From NCBI GenBank assembly GCA_013415865.1, contig CP058896.1, forward strand, positions 393,957-457,956: 64,000 nt of DNA, read 5' to 3'. A program made the position numbers and the translations under genes. The stretch is from Methanomassiliicoccales archaeon. GTDB taxonomy: Archaea; Thermoplasmatota; Thermoplasmata; Methanomassiliicoccales; UBA472. This document shows, one piece after another, positions 17,844 to 27,213 of the stretch; within the stretch, counting starts at the first letter, position 1; each line of letters opens with the position of its first letter. The notes under the pieces are model-generated. The model searched no databases. It saw only the letters and a list, made by a program, of their open reading frames with translations, and was not told the origin of the DNA.

Positions 17844-20800
17844 TTGCCTGACGACTTCATCAAGCAACTTCAGCTCTCAAAGCAGATAGAGCAAAAGGCA
17901 AAGGAGGCGGCACAGGACCGCAAGGCCTCTGAGAAAAGCCTGGCCGAGGCGGAGGCCGAGCTGGCGAAGATCAAGGCCAAATTAGGCAACGTTGAGGAGG
18001 CCGAGAAGCTCTTGGCCATGGCAAGGGAGGCGTTCAAGGATAAAGACTACAAAAGATGCCTGGCGATGTCAGAGGAGAGCATCAAGGCATCGAAGAGCGA
18101 GATGGTCAGATGGGTCGAAGAAAGGTTCGGGTCCACCAGACAGCTTTTATCGGTCCTGCAGGAGAGCGGCGTGAATGTGACCGATGTCTCGGCCCTTCTT
18201 CAGAAAATATCGGGACCGCTAGGCCGAGGAGATCTGGATGAGGCCGTGGCGGCCTCCTCAGAGGCCTATGACAGAGCTGTCGGTCTGGCCAAGGACGTGG
18301 TCTCAAGCCTTGTGTCCGAAGGGAAAAAAGAGTCGGAGGTCCTCAGCGAACGGTCATTGGATATGGCCGAGGAAGTGGCAAAGCTGAACAAGGCGGAGTC
18401 TTTGCTCAGCTCTGCCGACTATCTTTCCGCGATACGGGAGGCCCAGAACTCCGTAAATTCGTTGAGGGGGAAGTTCAGGTCATACTATCTGTCGAGGGTC
18501 GAAGAAATCAAGAGAAGGATGATGTTATGGCCTGGAAGGGGGCTTGAAAAGGTACAGATGGCCTTGGACAACGCCATCGCGAGGATGGAAGCACATGAGA
18601 TAGAAGATGCATTGATAGAGCTGGGCGCGGTGGAGGAGAGCGTCAACAGGTCTATCGCCGAAGCAGTGAGGGCGCATCTTGATATCCTTGCCAGCAGGAC
18701 GGCCACCGTCGGACAGATGGGCATGTTCACGAGAGAGGTCGTCAGGACCATCGAGGAGGCCCGGACCGTCCTTGAGCAGGGAGACCTTGTTCGAGCGATA
18801 GAGGTGGTGAAGGTGGCCGACGAGCTGCTCAGGGATCTGGGGTCAGAGCTCGTGGCGAGAGAGCTGCTCAGATCAAAGGTCCAGTTGCAGATAGCCATGA
18901 CGGTCGGGGCCGACCTTGTCCCAATGGCAAAAGAGATGGAGTCCGCAAGAGGATTTGTATGGCAAGGAGATTTCGCTTCGGCGGTACAGTCCGTCATCAG
19001 GGCCAGGGATGCTCTCGAACAGAGCATTTCAGGGTATCAAGACCCGGCGGCCCGTTTGATGGAGCTCAAACTTGCTGTCGCAAAGGCAGAGTCGCTTGGG
19101 CTGAACGTTGCCGATGCTATCCGGGCCTCGTCATTGGCCAGGAAAGCTGTCCTGCAAAAAGACTACCACAGGTCCTCAGAGATGCTCAAGGACGCTGCCA
19201 GAGAGGTCCATAACAGCATACACGCCTTCTATGGTAAACAAATAATGATGATAGAGATGGGACTGGCGACGGCCTTGAGGATGCAAGGGGACGTTTCCCT
19301 TGAGTCGGACAACCTGGACCAGGTGGTCGCAAAGATCAGGGCGAATGAATATACTGTTGTCGAGGAGGAGCTGAAACGTCTTTCAGAGGGCGTCGAGCTC
19401 ATAATCAGGGACCTGGCCGAGAGGGCCGTGGAAGAATCCAGGAAGATCATCAATGAGTACGAAGGTCCGACGGACAAGGTCGGGCCCACGGCAAAATTGG
19501 CAGAAGCGGACATGGCGATCGCTGAGGGAAAATTCCCTGAGGCCTATGACCTGGCGGTCGAGGCCGTCTCATTATTGAGGAGGGAGGAGAGCGAGCTCAT
19601 CGGGTCGAAGTTCGAACAGGCGGAAAGGCTCCTCACGATCATGGTCGAGCTAGAATGCGAGAGCAAGATGCTCAGGTCGAAATTGGAAAGGGCCAAGGAG
19701 CTCAACGCCTCAGGGGATGTCGCTGGAGCTATAAGATTGACCGAAGAGGTAGTCCACTATGCCAAGGACATCATCAAGGACGATGTGCAGAAGGAGATGG
19801 TCAAGGTCAAGAAGGCCATCTCCATCTCAAAGAAAAAAGGAGTGGACGTCGCAGAGGCCGAACGGACCATGAAGGAGGCCTTCGACCTACTTGGGCAGGA
19901 CAGGACCGAAGCGGCATATGAGAGGATGCAGGAGAGCATGGACAAGCTGAAGGAGGTCAATAGACTTCATCACGAGGCCTATGACCTGATAGCGGATGTT
20001 AGAGGGCTCATCAACGAAGCTGCCGCGAAAGGTCTTGATGTCAGCAAGATAGAGGACCGTCTTGACGGTGCACGGTCATTGTTCGAATCGGGGCGTTACA
20101 AGGAATCGATGGATGTCTCCAGGGTAGCGCTGCTTGATATCGAAAGACGGGCGGCGCCCCATATCCTTCCGAGGATCATCGCCGAGGCGAAGGAGATGTT
20201 CGCCCTGGGGCGGAAGATGAAAATCGACACGACGAGGGCGGAGAACGAGCTTGAGAATGCGGAGAGGCTTGTCGGGAAAGGCGACTATGAAAAGGCTATC
20301 GCCATGGTCAAGGAGGCCAGAGGCCAGATCGCGGCCTTGATGTCCGATGCGTTGTCCAGGGACATCTCGGCGGCCCGGGCCGCCCTGGAAAAGAGCGAGA
20401 CCGAGGGAAAGAATGTCGCATCCCTAAGGCTCATGATCGAAAAGGCCGATGGCCAGCTTGAGGACAGGCAGTACAACGAGGCCTGGAGGATAATCGAGCT
20501 CGTGAAATCCGAAATAGACCAATCGACCTTCATGGACGCAAAGGCGTCCGACTATGTCCGGCAGGCCGAGATGGGGATCAAGGACCTGAATGAGATAGGC
20601 ATGGACTCCCCTGCGGCCCAAGAGGTGCTTAGGCAGGCCAGGCTTTTACAGAAACAGGGGAATCTTACTCTGGCCATCGAACTGTCCAAGAAGGCTTTCC
20701 TTATCGCCGCTGAAACGGCAGAAAGGATCGTGACCGAAAGCGTGGCCCGTGCAGAGGAGGAGGCAGGGGTGAAGGGACTGTCGAGCACGGAGATGTCTAC

Positions 20801-22163
20801 TGTCATCGACCTCAGGGAGAGGATCAGGAACGCTGTCACATCGCATCGTTTCAAGGAGGCCGTGATCCTACTTCCATCATTCCAACGGGCCCTTGATGAT
20901 CTGGTAACGAACAGAAAGAGGGCGCTGTCATCACTCTCTGAAGCAGAATCCAAGGTCCCTGACAATAACATTGAAGCTCTCCCTGTCCACCTGAAGGAAA
21001 TGCTCATGAGGGCGAAGAAGGAGCTTGAGGAAGGGTCGTTCATTGATTCGACCGCGACATCGGAGAGGTTCCTGCAGGAGATGGCATCGATCGAGGCGAT
21101 GAGGGCGACGAGGAAGAACGAGATCTTATCCATAAGAGAGGACCTGGAGTTCATAAGCGATGACAGAAAGAGGCGGGAAATAGCGGACCTGGTCGATTCC
21201 GCTGAGGCGCACCTCTCTAAATTGGAGCTGGAAAGAACCTCTTTGTATCTCAGAAGGGCCCGAGCATCGTTGATGGAGGCGACCGGGAGCGAGGTGGGGA
21301 AATGCTTCGAGGACCTTATGCTTCTGCAGAAGATAATCGACCAGCTTGGGTTGCCAAGGCCGGAGCAGGAGGCCCAGAATGGTCAGGCGATCAAGATATC
21401 TGACATAAGGCCTAAGGACCTGGAGAAGCTACGCAGAGAGATAGGGGTGTTCATAAACGCTGTCGCCACGGGGTTGAATTCCCGGCTGGAAAAGGTCATT
21501 GCCAAGGTCCAGGAAGCAGGGGAGCAAGGAAGACCTATAACTGCGAGCATGGCCCTGATCGAAAAGGCCAGGTCGGCAATATCGGGAGAAAGGTTCCCTG
21601 AGGCGATGGAGGCTATCACCGACGCCGAAAGGTTCATAGGTGTTCCAGATGAGGTCATGGAACGTTTCAATTCTGGAAAGGCAGAGCTGATGGAGGTACT
21701 TACCAACATGAGGTCTGACGCCATTGAGGTCGATGACCTGGTCAAAAGGTTGGAGGCTCTGGAAAAGTCCCTGCCTGAAGGACCGGAGGATTCTCTCAAT
21801 GGCCTGATCTCACTAGGTGCCGCCATCAGAGAGCAGATCGAGAACATGAGGCCCTTCATCGATGTTTCTGTGGAATTCATCGATCCCCCGAAGAAGGGGT
21901 CCTGGGGGAAGGCATTGGTCAAGGTACGCAACTCAGGGGGGTCGACGGCCATGCATGTCAAGGTCTCGTTCGGTGAGGAGGTCGAGGTCAAAGGGACCTC
22001 GCTCATCGACCTGCTACCGCCGAGCGGGACAGAGGTGATGAGGGCCGAGATACTTCCATATTTCTCTGGAAGTAAAAAGGTCCCAGTGATGGCAAGATGC
22101 GAGAGCATGATCGACAGGAAAGATATGTCCTTCGAGTCGGGGCTCGAGGTCTATGTAAAATGA
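17844..22163 (+). CDS. Giant helical-hairpin (TPR-like) repeat protein with C-terminal beta-sandwich
   Basis: 1439 residues of unknown function. The N-terminus is coiled coil (residues 1-50, Ala/Glu/Lys-rich). Then at least 15 helix-turn-helix units recur, each built like A-xx-LxxAxxLxxxGDYxxAIxxxxEA, for example AERLVGKGDYEKAIAMVKEA and ARTVLEQGDLVRAIEVVKVA; these resemble TPR or tubulin-cofactor-like hairpins joined by longer helices. The last ~110 residues (VDVSVEFIDPPKKGSWGKAL onward) form a beta-rich, CARDB-like domain. No signal peptide or membrane segment is seen, so it is probably a cytoplasmic scaffold. The start is TTG at 17844, just after an in-frame stop at 17835. Repeat copies differ at DNA level, so expansion is old. 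Confidence 0.8.
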   Translation: MPDDFIKQLQLSKQIEQKAKEAAQDRKASEKSLAEAEAELAKIKAKLGNVEEAEKLLAMAREAFKDKDYKRCLAMSEESIKASKSEMVRWVEERFGSTRQLLSVLQESGVNVTDVSALLQKISGPLGRGDLDEAVAASSEAYDRAVGLAKDVVSSLVSEGKKESEVLSERSLDMAEEVAKLNKAESLLSSADYLSAIREAQNSVNSLRGKFRSYYLSRVEEIKRRMMLWPGRGLEKVQMALDNAIARMEAHEIEDALIELGAVEESVNRSIAEAVRAHLDILASRTATVGQMGMFTREVVRTIEEARTVLEQGDLVRAIEVVKVADELLRDLGSELVARELLRSKVQLQIAMTVGADLVPMAKEMESARGFVWQGDFASAVQSVIRARDALEQSISGYQDPAARLMELKLAVAKAESLGLNVADAIRASSLARKAVLQKDYHRSSEMLKDAAREVHNSIHAFYGKQIMMIEMGLATALRMQGDVSLESDNLDQVVAKIRANEYTVVEEELKRLSEGVELIIRDLAERAVEESRKIINEYEGPTDKVGPTAKLAEADMAIAEGKFPEAYDLAVEAVSLLRREESELIGSKFEQAERLLTIMVELECESKMLRSKLERAKELNASGDVAGAIRLTEEVVHYAKDIIKDDVQKEMVKVKKAISISKKKGVDVAEAERTMKEAFDLLGQDRTEAAYERMQESMDKLKEVNRLHHEAYDLIADVRGLINEAAAKGLDVSKIEDRLDGARSLFESGRYKESMDVSRVALLDIERRAAPHILPRIIAEAKEMFALGRKMKIDTTRAENELENAERLVGKGDYEKAIAMVKEARGQIAALMSDALSRDISAARAALEKSETEGKNVASLRLMIEKADGQLEDRQYNEAWRIIELVKSEIDQSTFMDAKASDYVRQAEMGIKDLNEIGMDSPAAQEVLRQARLLQKQGNLTLAIELSKKAFLIAAETAERIVTESVARAEEEAGVKGLSSTEMSTVIDLRERIRNAVTSHRFKEAVILLPSFQRALDDLVTNRKRALSSLSEAESKVPDNNIEALPVHLKEMLMRAKKELEEGSFIDSTATSERFLQEMASIEAMRATRKNEILSIREDLEFISDDRKRREIADLVDSAEAHLSKLELERTSLYLRRARASLMEATGSEVGKCFEDLMLLQKIIDQLGLPRPEQEAQNGQAIKISDIRPKDLEKLRREIGVFINAVATGLNSRLEKVIAKVQEAGEQGRPITASMALIEKARSAISGERFPEAMEAITDAERFIGVPDEVMERFNSGKAELMEVLTNMRSDAIEVDDLVKRLEALEKSLPEGPEDSLNGLISLGAAIREQIENMRPFIDVSVEFIDPPKKGSWGKALVKVRNSGGSTAMHVKVSFGEEVEVKGTSLIDLLPPSGTEVMRAEILPYFSGSKKVPVMARCESMIDRKDMSFESGLEVYVK

Positions 22164-22219
22164 TATGTCGGTCGTGCAGACGGCCCCCGATCACCATACC
22201 AGCGGATGAAAGGGGAGGG

Positions 22220-22621
22220 TCATGCCGGCGCGAACTTATAGCCATAGTGGATCACACCGCCGGGACCTTCCTCTCCGATCTTACGGAGCTTGGCCCTGAC
22301 CTTCATCCCTATGGTGACCTCGGAGGGCTCGCAATCGATCAGCTGAGCGGTCAACATCACCCCTTCTGACATCCTGATCATGGCCACGATGTAAGGCTTC
22401 TGCATCTCAAAGGCCGATGGCGCCTCGTGCACGACGCTGAAGGAATAGACCTCTCCTTCCCCGGAAAGGTGGAACCTCTGCATCTTGCCGATCGACCTTC
22501 TATGGCAGACCGGGCAGACATGCCTCGGCGGAAATGTGACCTTTCCGCAATTGCCGCATCTCGTCGCCACGAGATTGTACCTTGTGGCGTTGTCCCTCCA
22601 GAACCTTGCTATGGTCATCAT
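22220..22621 (-). CDS. DUF35 Zn-ribbon/OB-fold acyl-CoA-binding protein
   Basis: 133 residues. An N-terminal zinc ribbon (CGNCGKVTFPPRHVCPVCHR) is followed by an OB-fold with the family motifs GEVYSFSVVHEAP, PYIVAMIRM and IGMKVRAKL. In archaea DUF35 holds thiolase and HMG-CoA synthase together and bridges a shared CoA site, so acetoacetyl-CoA passes directly between them. The gene overlaps the thiolase gene by 4 bases and is last in the regulator-HMGCS-thiolase-DUF35 operon. Its 3' end faces the giant repeat gene with about 56 bases between. Confidence 0.93.
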   Translation of the reverse strand: MMTIARFWRDNATRYNLVATRCGNCGKVTFPPRHVCPVCHRRSIGKMQRFHLSGEGEVYSFSVVHEAPSAFEMQKPYIVAMIRMSEGVMLTAQLIDCEPSEVTIGMKVRAKLRKIGEEGPGGVIHYGYKFAPA

Positions 22622-23784
22622 TTCACCCCCAATATATGAACGACGGCCGTGGAACCGGTGCCTCCGACGTTATGCGCCAGCGCACAACTAGCGCCTGAGA
22701 CCTGCCTCTTCCCGGCCTCGCCCCTCAATTGTTGCACTATCTCGACCAGTTGGGCGATGCCCGTGGCCCCTATCGGGTCACCGCGGGCCTTTAGGCCTCC
22801 GGAGGTGTTCACGGCGACCTTTCCCCCGATGCTGGTCTGGCCATCGGCGGTAGCTCTTCCACCTTGGCCTTTCTCGAAGAACCCTAGGTCCTCGATGGCC
22901 AATATCTCTGATATCGTGAAGTTGTCATGCACCTCTGCGACCTGGACATCCTTCGGTGAGATGCCGGCCTGGCGATAGGCGCGCTGGGCCGCATACCTTG
23001 TCGCCTCAAAGGTGCATATGTCGGCCCGGCTATGGAGGGCCAGCGTATCAGAGGCCTGGGCCGATGCCAATATCCTCACCGGGGAATCCGTGTATTTTTT
23101 CGCCCTCTCCATCGAGCACAGCACGAGCGCGGCCGCACCATCGGAGTTGGGGGCGCAATCGAACATCCCCAACGGCTCAGCGACCATTCCGGCCCTCAGG
23201 ACCGTCTTGATGTCGATCTCCTTTTGGAACTGCGCGAAGGGGTTGAGGGCCCCATGCCTATGGTTCTTCACCGCGACCTCCGCGAGCTGCTCTCTTGTGG
23301 TGCCATACTCATGCATGTGCCTCCTGGCGATCATGGCATGGAGCGAAGGGGAGGTCGCGCCGAACACGCTCTCCCACTGCTGGTCCGACGCCGATGACTG
23401 TATCTTGTTTGATATGGCGTCCCCCACGTCCGTCATCTTCTCAGCCCCCCCGACCACGACGGCATCGTGCATGCCGGAGGCAATGGCGAGATATGCCTGT
23501 CTGAGGGCAAGCCCTCCCGAGGCACCGGCGGCCTCGATCCTTATGGCCGGGATATGGTCCCTTGCCAGACCGGAGTAGTCCGCCATCAGCGCCGCGACAT
23601 GCTCCTGCTCGATATAACGGCCTGCGGACATGTTGCCGACATACAAAGCGTCGATCTCCTCGGCAGAGATCTTGGCGTCCTGCATGGCCATCAGCCCGGC
23701 CTGGATGCCCATCTCCCTGAAGGACATGTCCCAGAGCTCGCCGAACTTCGTCATGCCGATCCCGACGATAGCGACCTCCCTCAT
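22618..23784 (-). CDS. Archaeal thiolase (SCP2-like), acetoacetyl-CoA synthesis; nucleophile Cys replaced by Gly
   Basis: 388 residues of the archaeal thiolase family that condenses two acetyl-CoA and partners HMG-CoA synthase through DUF35. Thiolase features are [14 protein letters not shown] at the start, [19 protein letters not shown], and the C-terminal HNVGGTGST that replaces the classical CxG loop. At the nucleophile position the expected (A)CASGG reads AAGASGG: residue 87 is Gly, encoded by GGT at 23524-23526, one base from TGT. This could be a real loss of the usual mechanism, a lineage trait, or a sequencing error. Four-base overlaps on both sides show tight coupling to HMGCS and DUF35. 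Confidence 0.88.
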   Translation of the reverse strand: MREVAIVGIGMTKFGELWDMSFREMGIQAGLMAMQDAKISAEEIDALYVGNMSAGRYIEQEHVAALMADYSGLARDHIPAIRIEAAGASGGLALRQAYLAIASGMHDAVVVGGAEKMTDVGDAISNKIQSSASDQQWESVFGATSPSLHAMIARRHMHEYGTTREQLAEVAVKNHRHGALNPFAQFQKEIDIKTVLRAGMVAEPLGMFDCAPNSDGAAALVLCSMERAKKYTDSPVRILASAQASDTLALHSRADICTFEATRYAAQRAYRQAGISPKDVQVAEVHDNFTISEILAIEDLGFFEKGQGGRATADGQTSIGGKVAVNTSGGLKARGDPIGATGIAQLVEIVQQLRGEAGKRQVSGASCALAHNVGGTGSTAVVHILGVK

Positions 23785-24839
23785 TCCCCTGCCTCCTTCA
23801 AACGTATCTTGCCCCGATATTTGGCATACGTGGCATAATCGATGAACTTCGTCCTCTCCAACATCTGCTCGACCGTCGGGGCGGCATCCTTCCTGAACGT
23901 CCTCATCCCGTCTGTGACGGTGATGTCGAACCCATCACTTCCGGCGCCAGACCCGTAGGCGATAGCGAATATCCTGTCACCTGGCGAGGCATGGTCAAGT
24001 ATCGATGCAAGTCCCAATGGAACGGCCCCGCTGTAAGTGTTGCCGATCTTAGGGGTCAACAATCCATGTTCGATCTGCCTGTCATCAAAGCCCAGCATCT
24101 TTGCGACCCTCGTAGGGAATTTGCCATTCGGCTGGTGGAACACCGCATAGGTATAGTCCGAAGGTCTTGTGCCCATCCGTTCCAACAGTCCCTTCGCACA
24201 AGAGGTCACATGTTTGAAGTATGCGGGCTCGCCTGTGAATCTGCCTCCGTGGGAGGGGTAGGGCTGCCCCTCTCTGCGCCAAAAGTCTGGAGTGTCGGTC
24301 GTGAACGAATAGGTCCCGTTGAACCTGGCGATGAGATTCTCACGGCCGATGAGGTATGCTGCGCCTCCTGCCGATGCTGAGAACTCCAAAGGGTCTCCGG
24401 GGGCCCCTTGGGATGTGTCGGCCCCGATGGCGACCCCGTACCTGATCATGTTCGAGCCAACAAATCCCATGCACATCTGTATGCCCGCCGTTCCTGCCTT
24501 ACATGCGAACTCGAGGTCGGCGACGGTCATGTGCGGGGAGGCGTCGATGGCCTCGGCAACTATCGTTCCCGATGGCTTGACCGCATATGGGTGTGACTCA
24601 GAGCCTACATATAGTGCACCAATGTCCTTTGGACTGACATCACACCGCCTCATCATGCTGCGGGCCGCCTCGACCGCTATGGTGATAACGTCCTCATCGG
24701 GCGCTGGCACGGACTTGCTGCTTATCATCAATCCCTTGCCCATCGCCTCGCCGTCTGTACCCCAGACCCTGCCTATCTCTGCAGGAGTTATCCTGAAGCG
24801 CGGCACATAGGCGCCGTAGCTTACTATTCCGACATCCAT
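23781..24839 (-). CDS. Hydroxymethylglutaryl-CoA synthase
   Basis: 352-residue archaeal HMG-CoA synthase, which adds acetyl-CoA to acetoacetyl-CoA to open the mevalonate route to isoprenoid lipids. The nucleophile is Cys113 in [12 protein letters not shown]. The catalytic His is in [11 protein letters not shown], and the early glutamate region is [12 protein letters not shown]. It follows the XRE regulator by 17 bases and overlaps the thiolase by 4. Archaeal HMGCS shares its CoA pocket with thiolase via DUF35. Every expected active-site motif is present, unlike in the neighbouring thiolase. Confidence 0.96.
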   Translation of the reverse strand: MDVGIVSYGAYVPRFRITPAEIGRVWGTDGEAMGKGLMISSKSVPAPDEDVITIAVEAARSMMRRCDVSPKDIGALYVGSESHPYAVKPSGTIVAEAIDASPHMTVADLEFACKAGTAGIQMCMGFVGSNMIRYGVAIGADTSQGAPGDPLEFSASAGGAAYLIGRENLIARFNGTYSFTTDTPDFWRREGQPYPSHGGRFTGEPAYFKHVTSCAKGLLERMGTRPSDYTYAVFHQPNGKFPTRVAKMLGFDDRQIEHGLLTPKIGNTYSGAVPLGLASILDHASPGDRIFAIAYGSGAGSDGFDITVTDGMRTFRKDAAPTVEQMLERTKFIDYATYAKYRGKIRLKEAGE

Positions 24840-24856
24840 CTCAAAACACTCCCATC

Positions 24857-25537
24857 TCAGATGCGTTCGAGGCGCTCCACGAGCGCCTGCGTATGAAGGT
24901 TGGTCTTCACCAGTGGTAGGTTCTCGAGCGTCGCGAGCCTGATCGCAAGGTCATCGACGTGCTCGGGCCTCTGATAGACGACCAGGGCCGGCTTCAATGG
25001 ATGTGCCCTTATCGCTATCATCGGGGACCTGCCGAACTTCACCCCTGTGAATATCAATGCGCGCTCGCTGCTCCACCCATATATCTTCAAATAGTCCATG
25101 GAACTGAGGGACATTATCGCCTTCATCGAGTCTATGATCGTGAAGCCATGTATGTCCCTTTCCAGGCTCACCCCTTTGGTCAATGGCTCCGCCTCGATGA
25201 TCTCGACGAACTCTGATGCCTTCATGCTCGAATTGAACTCCTTGATGGAGATGATGCAATCATGTTTCTCACCGAGGTCATATCTTTTAAGGACCTTTCC
25301 ACCTCTGCTCTCGTCAATGTCGAGCAGACCATCGACGATCCGACGGATGATGAGGATGCCTGGTGACCTCCTTCTTCCTGACTCATAGTCGCTGATCACC
25401 GAGGGCGATACTCCAAGATGCTTTGCAAGGTCCTGTTGCGAGACCCCGAACTCCTCTCGCCATTTGCGTATGGTCCTGCCGGCCTCTGCTGACAGGACTA
25501 TCTCGCCAGCGATCTTCTCCCTCAGCTGTTCGCGCAT
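24857..25537 (-). CDS. XRE-type HTH regulator heading the mevalonate operon
   Basis: 226 residues. An N-terminal helix-turn-helix (about residues 20-75; [20 protein letters not shown]) is joined to a conserved archaeal C-terminal domain that lacks a known ligand-binding motif. The same regulator-HMGCS-thiolase-DUF35 order occurs in other archaea, so control of isoprenoid synthesis is likely. The TATA box TTTATATAA (about 25557-25567) lies only 20-30 bases before the ATG. The near-palindrome CTGTTAAATAG (25543-25553) sits between the TATA box and the start, as expected for autorepression. The second copy at 25646-25656 is upstream. Confidence 0.87.
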   Translation of the reverse strand: MREQLREKIAGEIVLSAEAGRTIRKWREEFGVSQQDLAKHLGVSPSVISDYESGRRRSPGILIIRRIVDGLLDIDESRGGKVLKRYDLGEKHDCIISIKEFNSSMKASEFVEIIEAEPLTKGVSLERDIHGFTIIDSMKAIMSLSSMDYLKIYGWSSERALIFTGVKFGRSPMIAIRAHPLKPALVVYQRPEHVDDLAIRLATLENLPLVKTNLHTQALVERLERI

Positions 25538-25542
25538 GTGGC

Positions 25543-25553
25543 CTGTTAAATAG
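25543..25553. promoter_or_regulatory. Putative operator copy 1 (CTGTTAAATAG)
   Basis: An 11-bp near-palindrome (consensus CTRTTWAAYAG) between the TATA box and the start codon of the XRE regulator gene. Its exact reverse complement recurs at 25646-25656. The symmetry fits a dimeric HTH protein, and the position would block transcription initiation, so autoregulation is inferred. Confidence 0.45.
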
Positions 25554-25556
25554 TGT

Positions 25557-25567
25557 CTTTATATAAA
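25557..25567 (-). promoter_or_regulatory. TATA box of the XRE-HMGCS-thiolase-DUF35 operon
   Basis: AT-rich TTTATATAA 20-30 bases before the regulator ATG, at the distance expected for a leaderless archaeal transcript. Confidence 0.55.
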
Positions 25568-25645
25568 TTTGTCGAAGATGACTATCGACAGATTCCGTAA
25601 AGATGAAAATGGAGGGCATGCTTGGCATCATGGCTGTCGTTCATG

Positions 25646-25656
25646 CTATTTAACAG
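25646..25656. promoter_or_regulatory. Putative operator copy 2 (CTATTTAACAG)
   Basis: Exact reverse complement of the element at 25543-25553, 103 bases away and on the far side of the TATA box. Two such sites would allow DNA looping or cooperative binding by the regulator. The core TTAAATAG also resembles a TATA element, so chance similarity is the alternative. Confidence 0.35.
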
Positions 25657-25768
25657 CTTATCATGAGCCTCAAGATGCAGAATTCAAATCTAACATCATT
25701 GATGGCAAACGTCGTAAGAAGATAGTTTTTTAATACAGTTCCCCGTTAAGCCCTCCCTGCTACCATTT

Positions 25769-25846
25769 GGGACTGTGGGGTAGCTTGGTCCATCCTAGAT
25801 GGTTCGGGACCATTTGACTCCAGTTCAAATCTGGACAGTCCCACCA
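25769..25846 (+). tRNA. tRNA-Pro (anticodon CGG)
   Basis: A full cloverleaf is readable. The acceptor stem is GGGACTG/CAGTCCC, the D-arm contains TAGCTTGGT, and the anticodon stem GATGG/CCATT has one G-U pair. The anticodon loop TTCGGGA gives CGG, with G37 as usual for tRNA-Pro. The T-arm is TCCAG-TTCAAAT-CTGGA. The discriminator is A, and the CCA end is encoded (25844-25846). There is no intron. A TATA-like TTTTTTAATA at about 25725-25735 lies 35-45 bases upstream. It reads the CCG proline codon. Confidence 0.95.
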
Positions 25847-25886
25847 TGCCTTATCAGTCCTTTGATCAAAATGCTCAGCATCGATT

Positions 25887-27092
25887 TTACCTGTCAACAA
25901 AGGCCGTCCTGGTCCTGGTCAACAGCCATGCCTGGAAGAACAAGGTCCATCCTATCAACGACAGGACCAGGCTCAATGCCCATGCCCCGGCGAACATTGG
26001 GTCCATTCCATTGCCTGACACGCATACCGAAAGGAAGAGGGGGAATGCCATCGCCAAGATCCTCCACATGACCCTCCTGTCCTCGACGGCCCATACCATC
26101 ATCAGTGACACGGGCATGAGGAAGTAAACGAACAGTATCTTGGGGTAGAACAGGAAGAAGGCCACCATCACGAACAGCGCCCCTTCCCATAATGTCAGCC
26201 TCCATTTCCAACTGAGATATGTGGAGACAGATATCGCTCCCAGGGTCATCCCAAGCCCGGCCCATCCTGGCAGCTCGATCCCCGCCTGTCTGATGAAATG
26301 CCATGGGCTGATGCTTGATCCGCCCGTCGGATAGTCAGGGTTCCCAAGGAGGTAGTACCTTGGGAATCGAAGAAAATCCTCTGGGGCGAGCAAGAGGAAC
26401 GGGAGAAGGCTGACCACGACAATGAGGATGAAATAAAAAAGTAACCTTGAGCGTTCCTTCCTTGTGTTCGGCCCAATCAACATCCAGGGGAAGACCAGCA
26501 TGTTAAATAGCTTGGTCAGGGCGCCCAATACTGCGGAGATGGCCGTGGGCAGGACCCTACCGTTCATCATAAATATGATGGGCAACAGGAAAAAAAGGAC
26601 CGTTATGGCCTCATCCTGCGCCCCCAATGGTATCTCGATCATGCCAAATGGAAGGAAAAGATACAGGAGACCGGTGAGAAAGGCAAGACGGTCATTGAAG
26701 CTACGAAGGCCGAGATACACCACGCACACGGTCATGATGCTGAAGGTACAGAAATAGGCCTGATAGACCCAGATGTCACCACCGAGCGCCTGGGGGATCG
26801 TGAAGAGGTACATTATCAGCGGAGGCGACTCCGAATGAAAATCCTTGTATGGTATTTTCCCACTGAGGATCCATTCAGCCCTTTCCCGGTAGGTGGCCAG
26901 GTCCTCAGGGTAACCTATCACATCGCCAAGATAAGGTCTGAGGACAAGGTTGTCAAGCAGGATCAGTGCTGTGTAAAGCACAAGACCGATCAGCACAAGG
27001 ATCATCAGCTTTTCAGATGTAGGCCTGGCGATCGTTCTCTCTAGCCATGGCCAGTACCCCGGCCACCTCTTTTTTGCCAGCTCATCCGTCAT
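25887..27092 (-). CDS. Polytopic membrane protein resembling GT-C glycosyltransferases
   Basis: 401 residues with about ten hydrophobic segments. After the first segment, the loop YKDFHSESPPLIMYLF is typical of GT-C or DUF2029-type glycosyltransferases that use polyprenyl-linked sugars, with the acidic/His loop at the active site. Later segments (for example FVDR at the C-terminus) carry no other clear motif. A role in glycan or lipid glycosylation is inferred. It stops 40 bases after tRNA-Pro and is transcribed toward it. The start ATG at 27092 is preceded by the divergent promoter region shared with the methyltransferase. Confidence 0.65.
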   Translation of the reverse strand: MTDELAKKRWPGYWPWLERTIARPTSEKLMILVLIGLVLYTALILLDNLVLRPYLGDVIGYPEDLATYRERAEWILSGKIPYKDFHSESPPLIMYLFTIPQALGGDIWVYQAYFCTFSIMTVCVVYLGLRSFNDRLAFLTGLLYLFLPFGMIEIPLGAQDEAITVLFFLLPIIFMMNGRVLPTAISAVLGALTKLFNMLVFPWMLIGPNTRKERSRLLFYFILIVVVSLLPFLLLAPEDFLRFPRYYLLGNPDYPTGGSSISPWHFIRQAGIELPGWAGLGMTLGAISVSTYLSWKWRLTLWEGALFVMVAFFLFYPKILFVYFLMPVSLMMVWAVEDRRVMWRILAMAFPLFLSVCVSGNGMDPMFAGAWALSLVLSLIGWTLFFQAWLLTRTRTAFVDR

Positions 27093-27108
27093 GATAGGCC
27101 CCGCGCCT

Positions 27109-27135
27109 GGTCCACGATATAATGGACCGAACGGT
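27109..27135. promoter_or_regulatory. Inverted repeats in a divergent promoter region
   Basis: GGTCCA (27109-27114) and TGGACC (27123-27128) form a perfect 6-bp inverted repeat with an 8-base spacer, followed by ACCGAACGGT (27126-27135), another inverted repeat. The region lies between the leftward membrane-protein gene and the rightward methyltransferase gene. A binding site is possible, but the evidence is only the symmetry. Confidence 0.25.
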
Positions 27136-27213
27136 CATCCAGATATTTGACGGTGATATATAATCTGCCCCAGTAAAGGATTCATAGGCGGTAGGCAATG
27201 GTCATCCGAGATA

